From Stomoxys calcitrans (lineage: Eukaryota; Arthropoda; Insecta; Diptera; Muscidae), in assembly GCF_963082655.1 (NCBI RefSeq), contig NC_081556.1, forward strand, positions 158,602,448-158,666,447: a DNA stretch of 64,000 nt. The letters run 5' to 3'. The notes under the pieces were generated by a model. It searched no databases. It saw only the letters and a program-made list of their open reading frames with translations, and was not told where the DNA came from. A program made the translations under genes and the position numbers. Of this stretch, positions 63,912 to 64,000 are shown one piece after another. Numbering within the stretch: position 1 is the first letter of the stretch; each line of letters begins with the position of its first letter.

Positions 63912-64000
63912 GCATCAGAAGAAATTTTCAGCGGGGGTTATCCCCTCTTAATGCTGGCAATATTTGTGAGGTACTGTGCCTTGTGAAAAATGCTCCTCAG
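63912..64000 (+). repeat. SINE-1, partial copy at window edge
   Basis: It shows AGCATCAGAAGAAATTTTCA, GCGGGGGTTATCCCCTCTTA and ATGCTGGCAATATTTGTGAG of the SINE-1 body; the 3' part lies beyond the window and the head is missing. Confidence 0.8.

Overview
The window is eukaryotic, AT-rich and packed with decayed mobile DNA. It reads like a calyptrate (muscid-type) fly such as Musca or Stomoxys: fly-like splice sites, a fly-type TATA plus TCAGTT initiator, Tc1/mariner, pogo/Tigger, Jockey-like and RTE-like fragments of dipteran type, a tRNA-derived SINE, and several dispersed non-coding repeat families. I cannot name the species from sequence alone. There is no bacterial, viral or CRISPR content.

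Two protein genes are well supported, both on the + strand. Gene 1 (exons 5149-5349 and 10825-11207; 5' exon(s) not found) encodes a small single-pass membrane protein with a glycosylatable acidic ectodomain and a proline-rich tail carrying a PPSY motif. Its 5.5 kb intron holds a candidate nested small gene (6042-6436), an R-D repeat carrying a MITE, an R-B repeat, a SINE and a fold-back mariner element that stops 65 bp before the splice acceptor. Gene 2 (exons 26674-26803, 36119-36268, 36508-36629) is complete. It encodes a 133-residue secreted protein with twelve mature cysteines in two six-cysteine modules, each on its own exon, with all splice phases equal to 1. The layout most resembles two-module tick-type carboxypeptidase inhibitors. 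A CT/GA tract, TATA box and initiator lie upstream, and a 9.3 kb repeat-filled intron follows the signal-peptide exon.

The rest is repeats or sequence I cannot interpret. I use working names: R-A (starts near a TTCGGCCGGGCCGAA palindrome, TATATACCCTCCACC box), R-B (palindrome with TCGGGCGAAGCCGA, TATACCCTACACC box), R-C (same palindrome as R-A, GATACCCACCACC box), R-D (modules with CCTTTCATTTGAGTCCCATA, tail ending in AACAAACAAAC), SINE-1 (about 300 bp, tRNA-derived head) and R160 (about 160 bp, ending CCTAACCTAACC). R-A, R-B and R-C share one architecture despite different sequence.

Region by region: 1-5148 repeats and blank DNA; 5149-11700 gene 1; 11.7-18.1 kb R-D, LINE scraps, R-A and R-B; 18.1-20.6 kb mostly unique; 20.6-26 kb R-C, mariner, R-B, R-A; 26.2-37.1 kb gene 2; 38-47.5 kb R-C, SINEs, Tigger remnant, R-D, RTE LINE, second fold-back element; 47.5-50 kb unique; 50-61.2 kb R-A copies, older mariner relative, solo terminal repeat; 61.2-64 kb unique DNA with trinucleotide repeats, a 124-bp tandem repeat and a SINE. 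No operon or pathway links the two genes.
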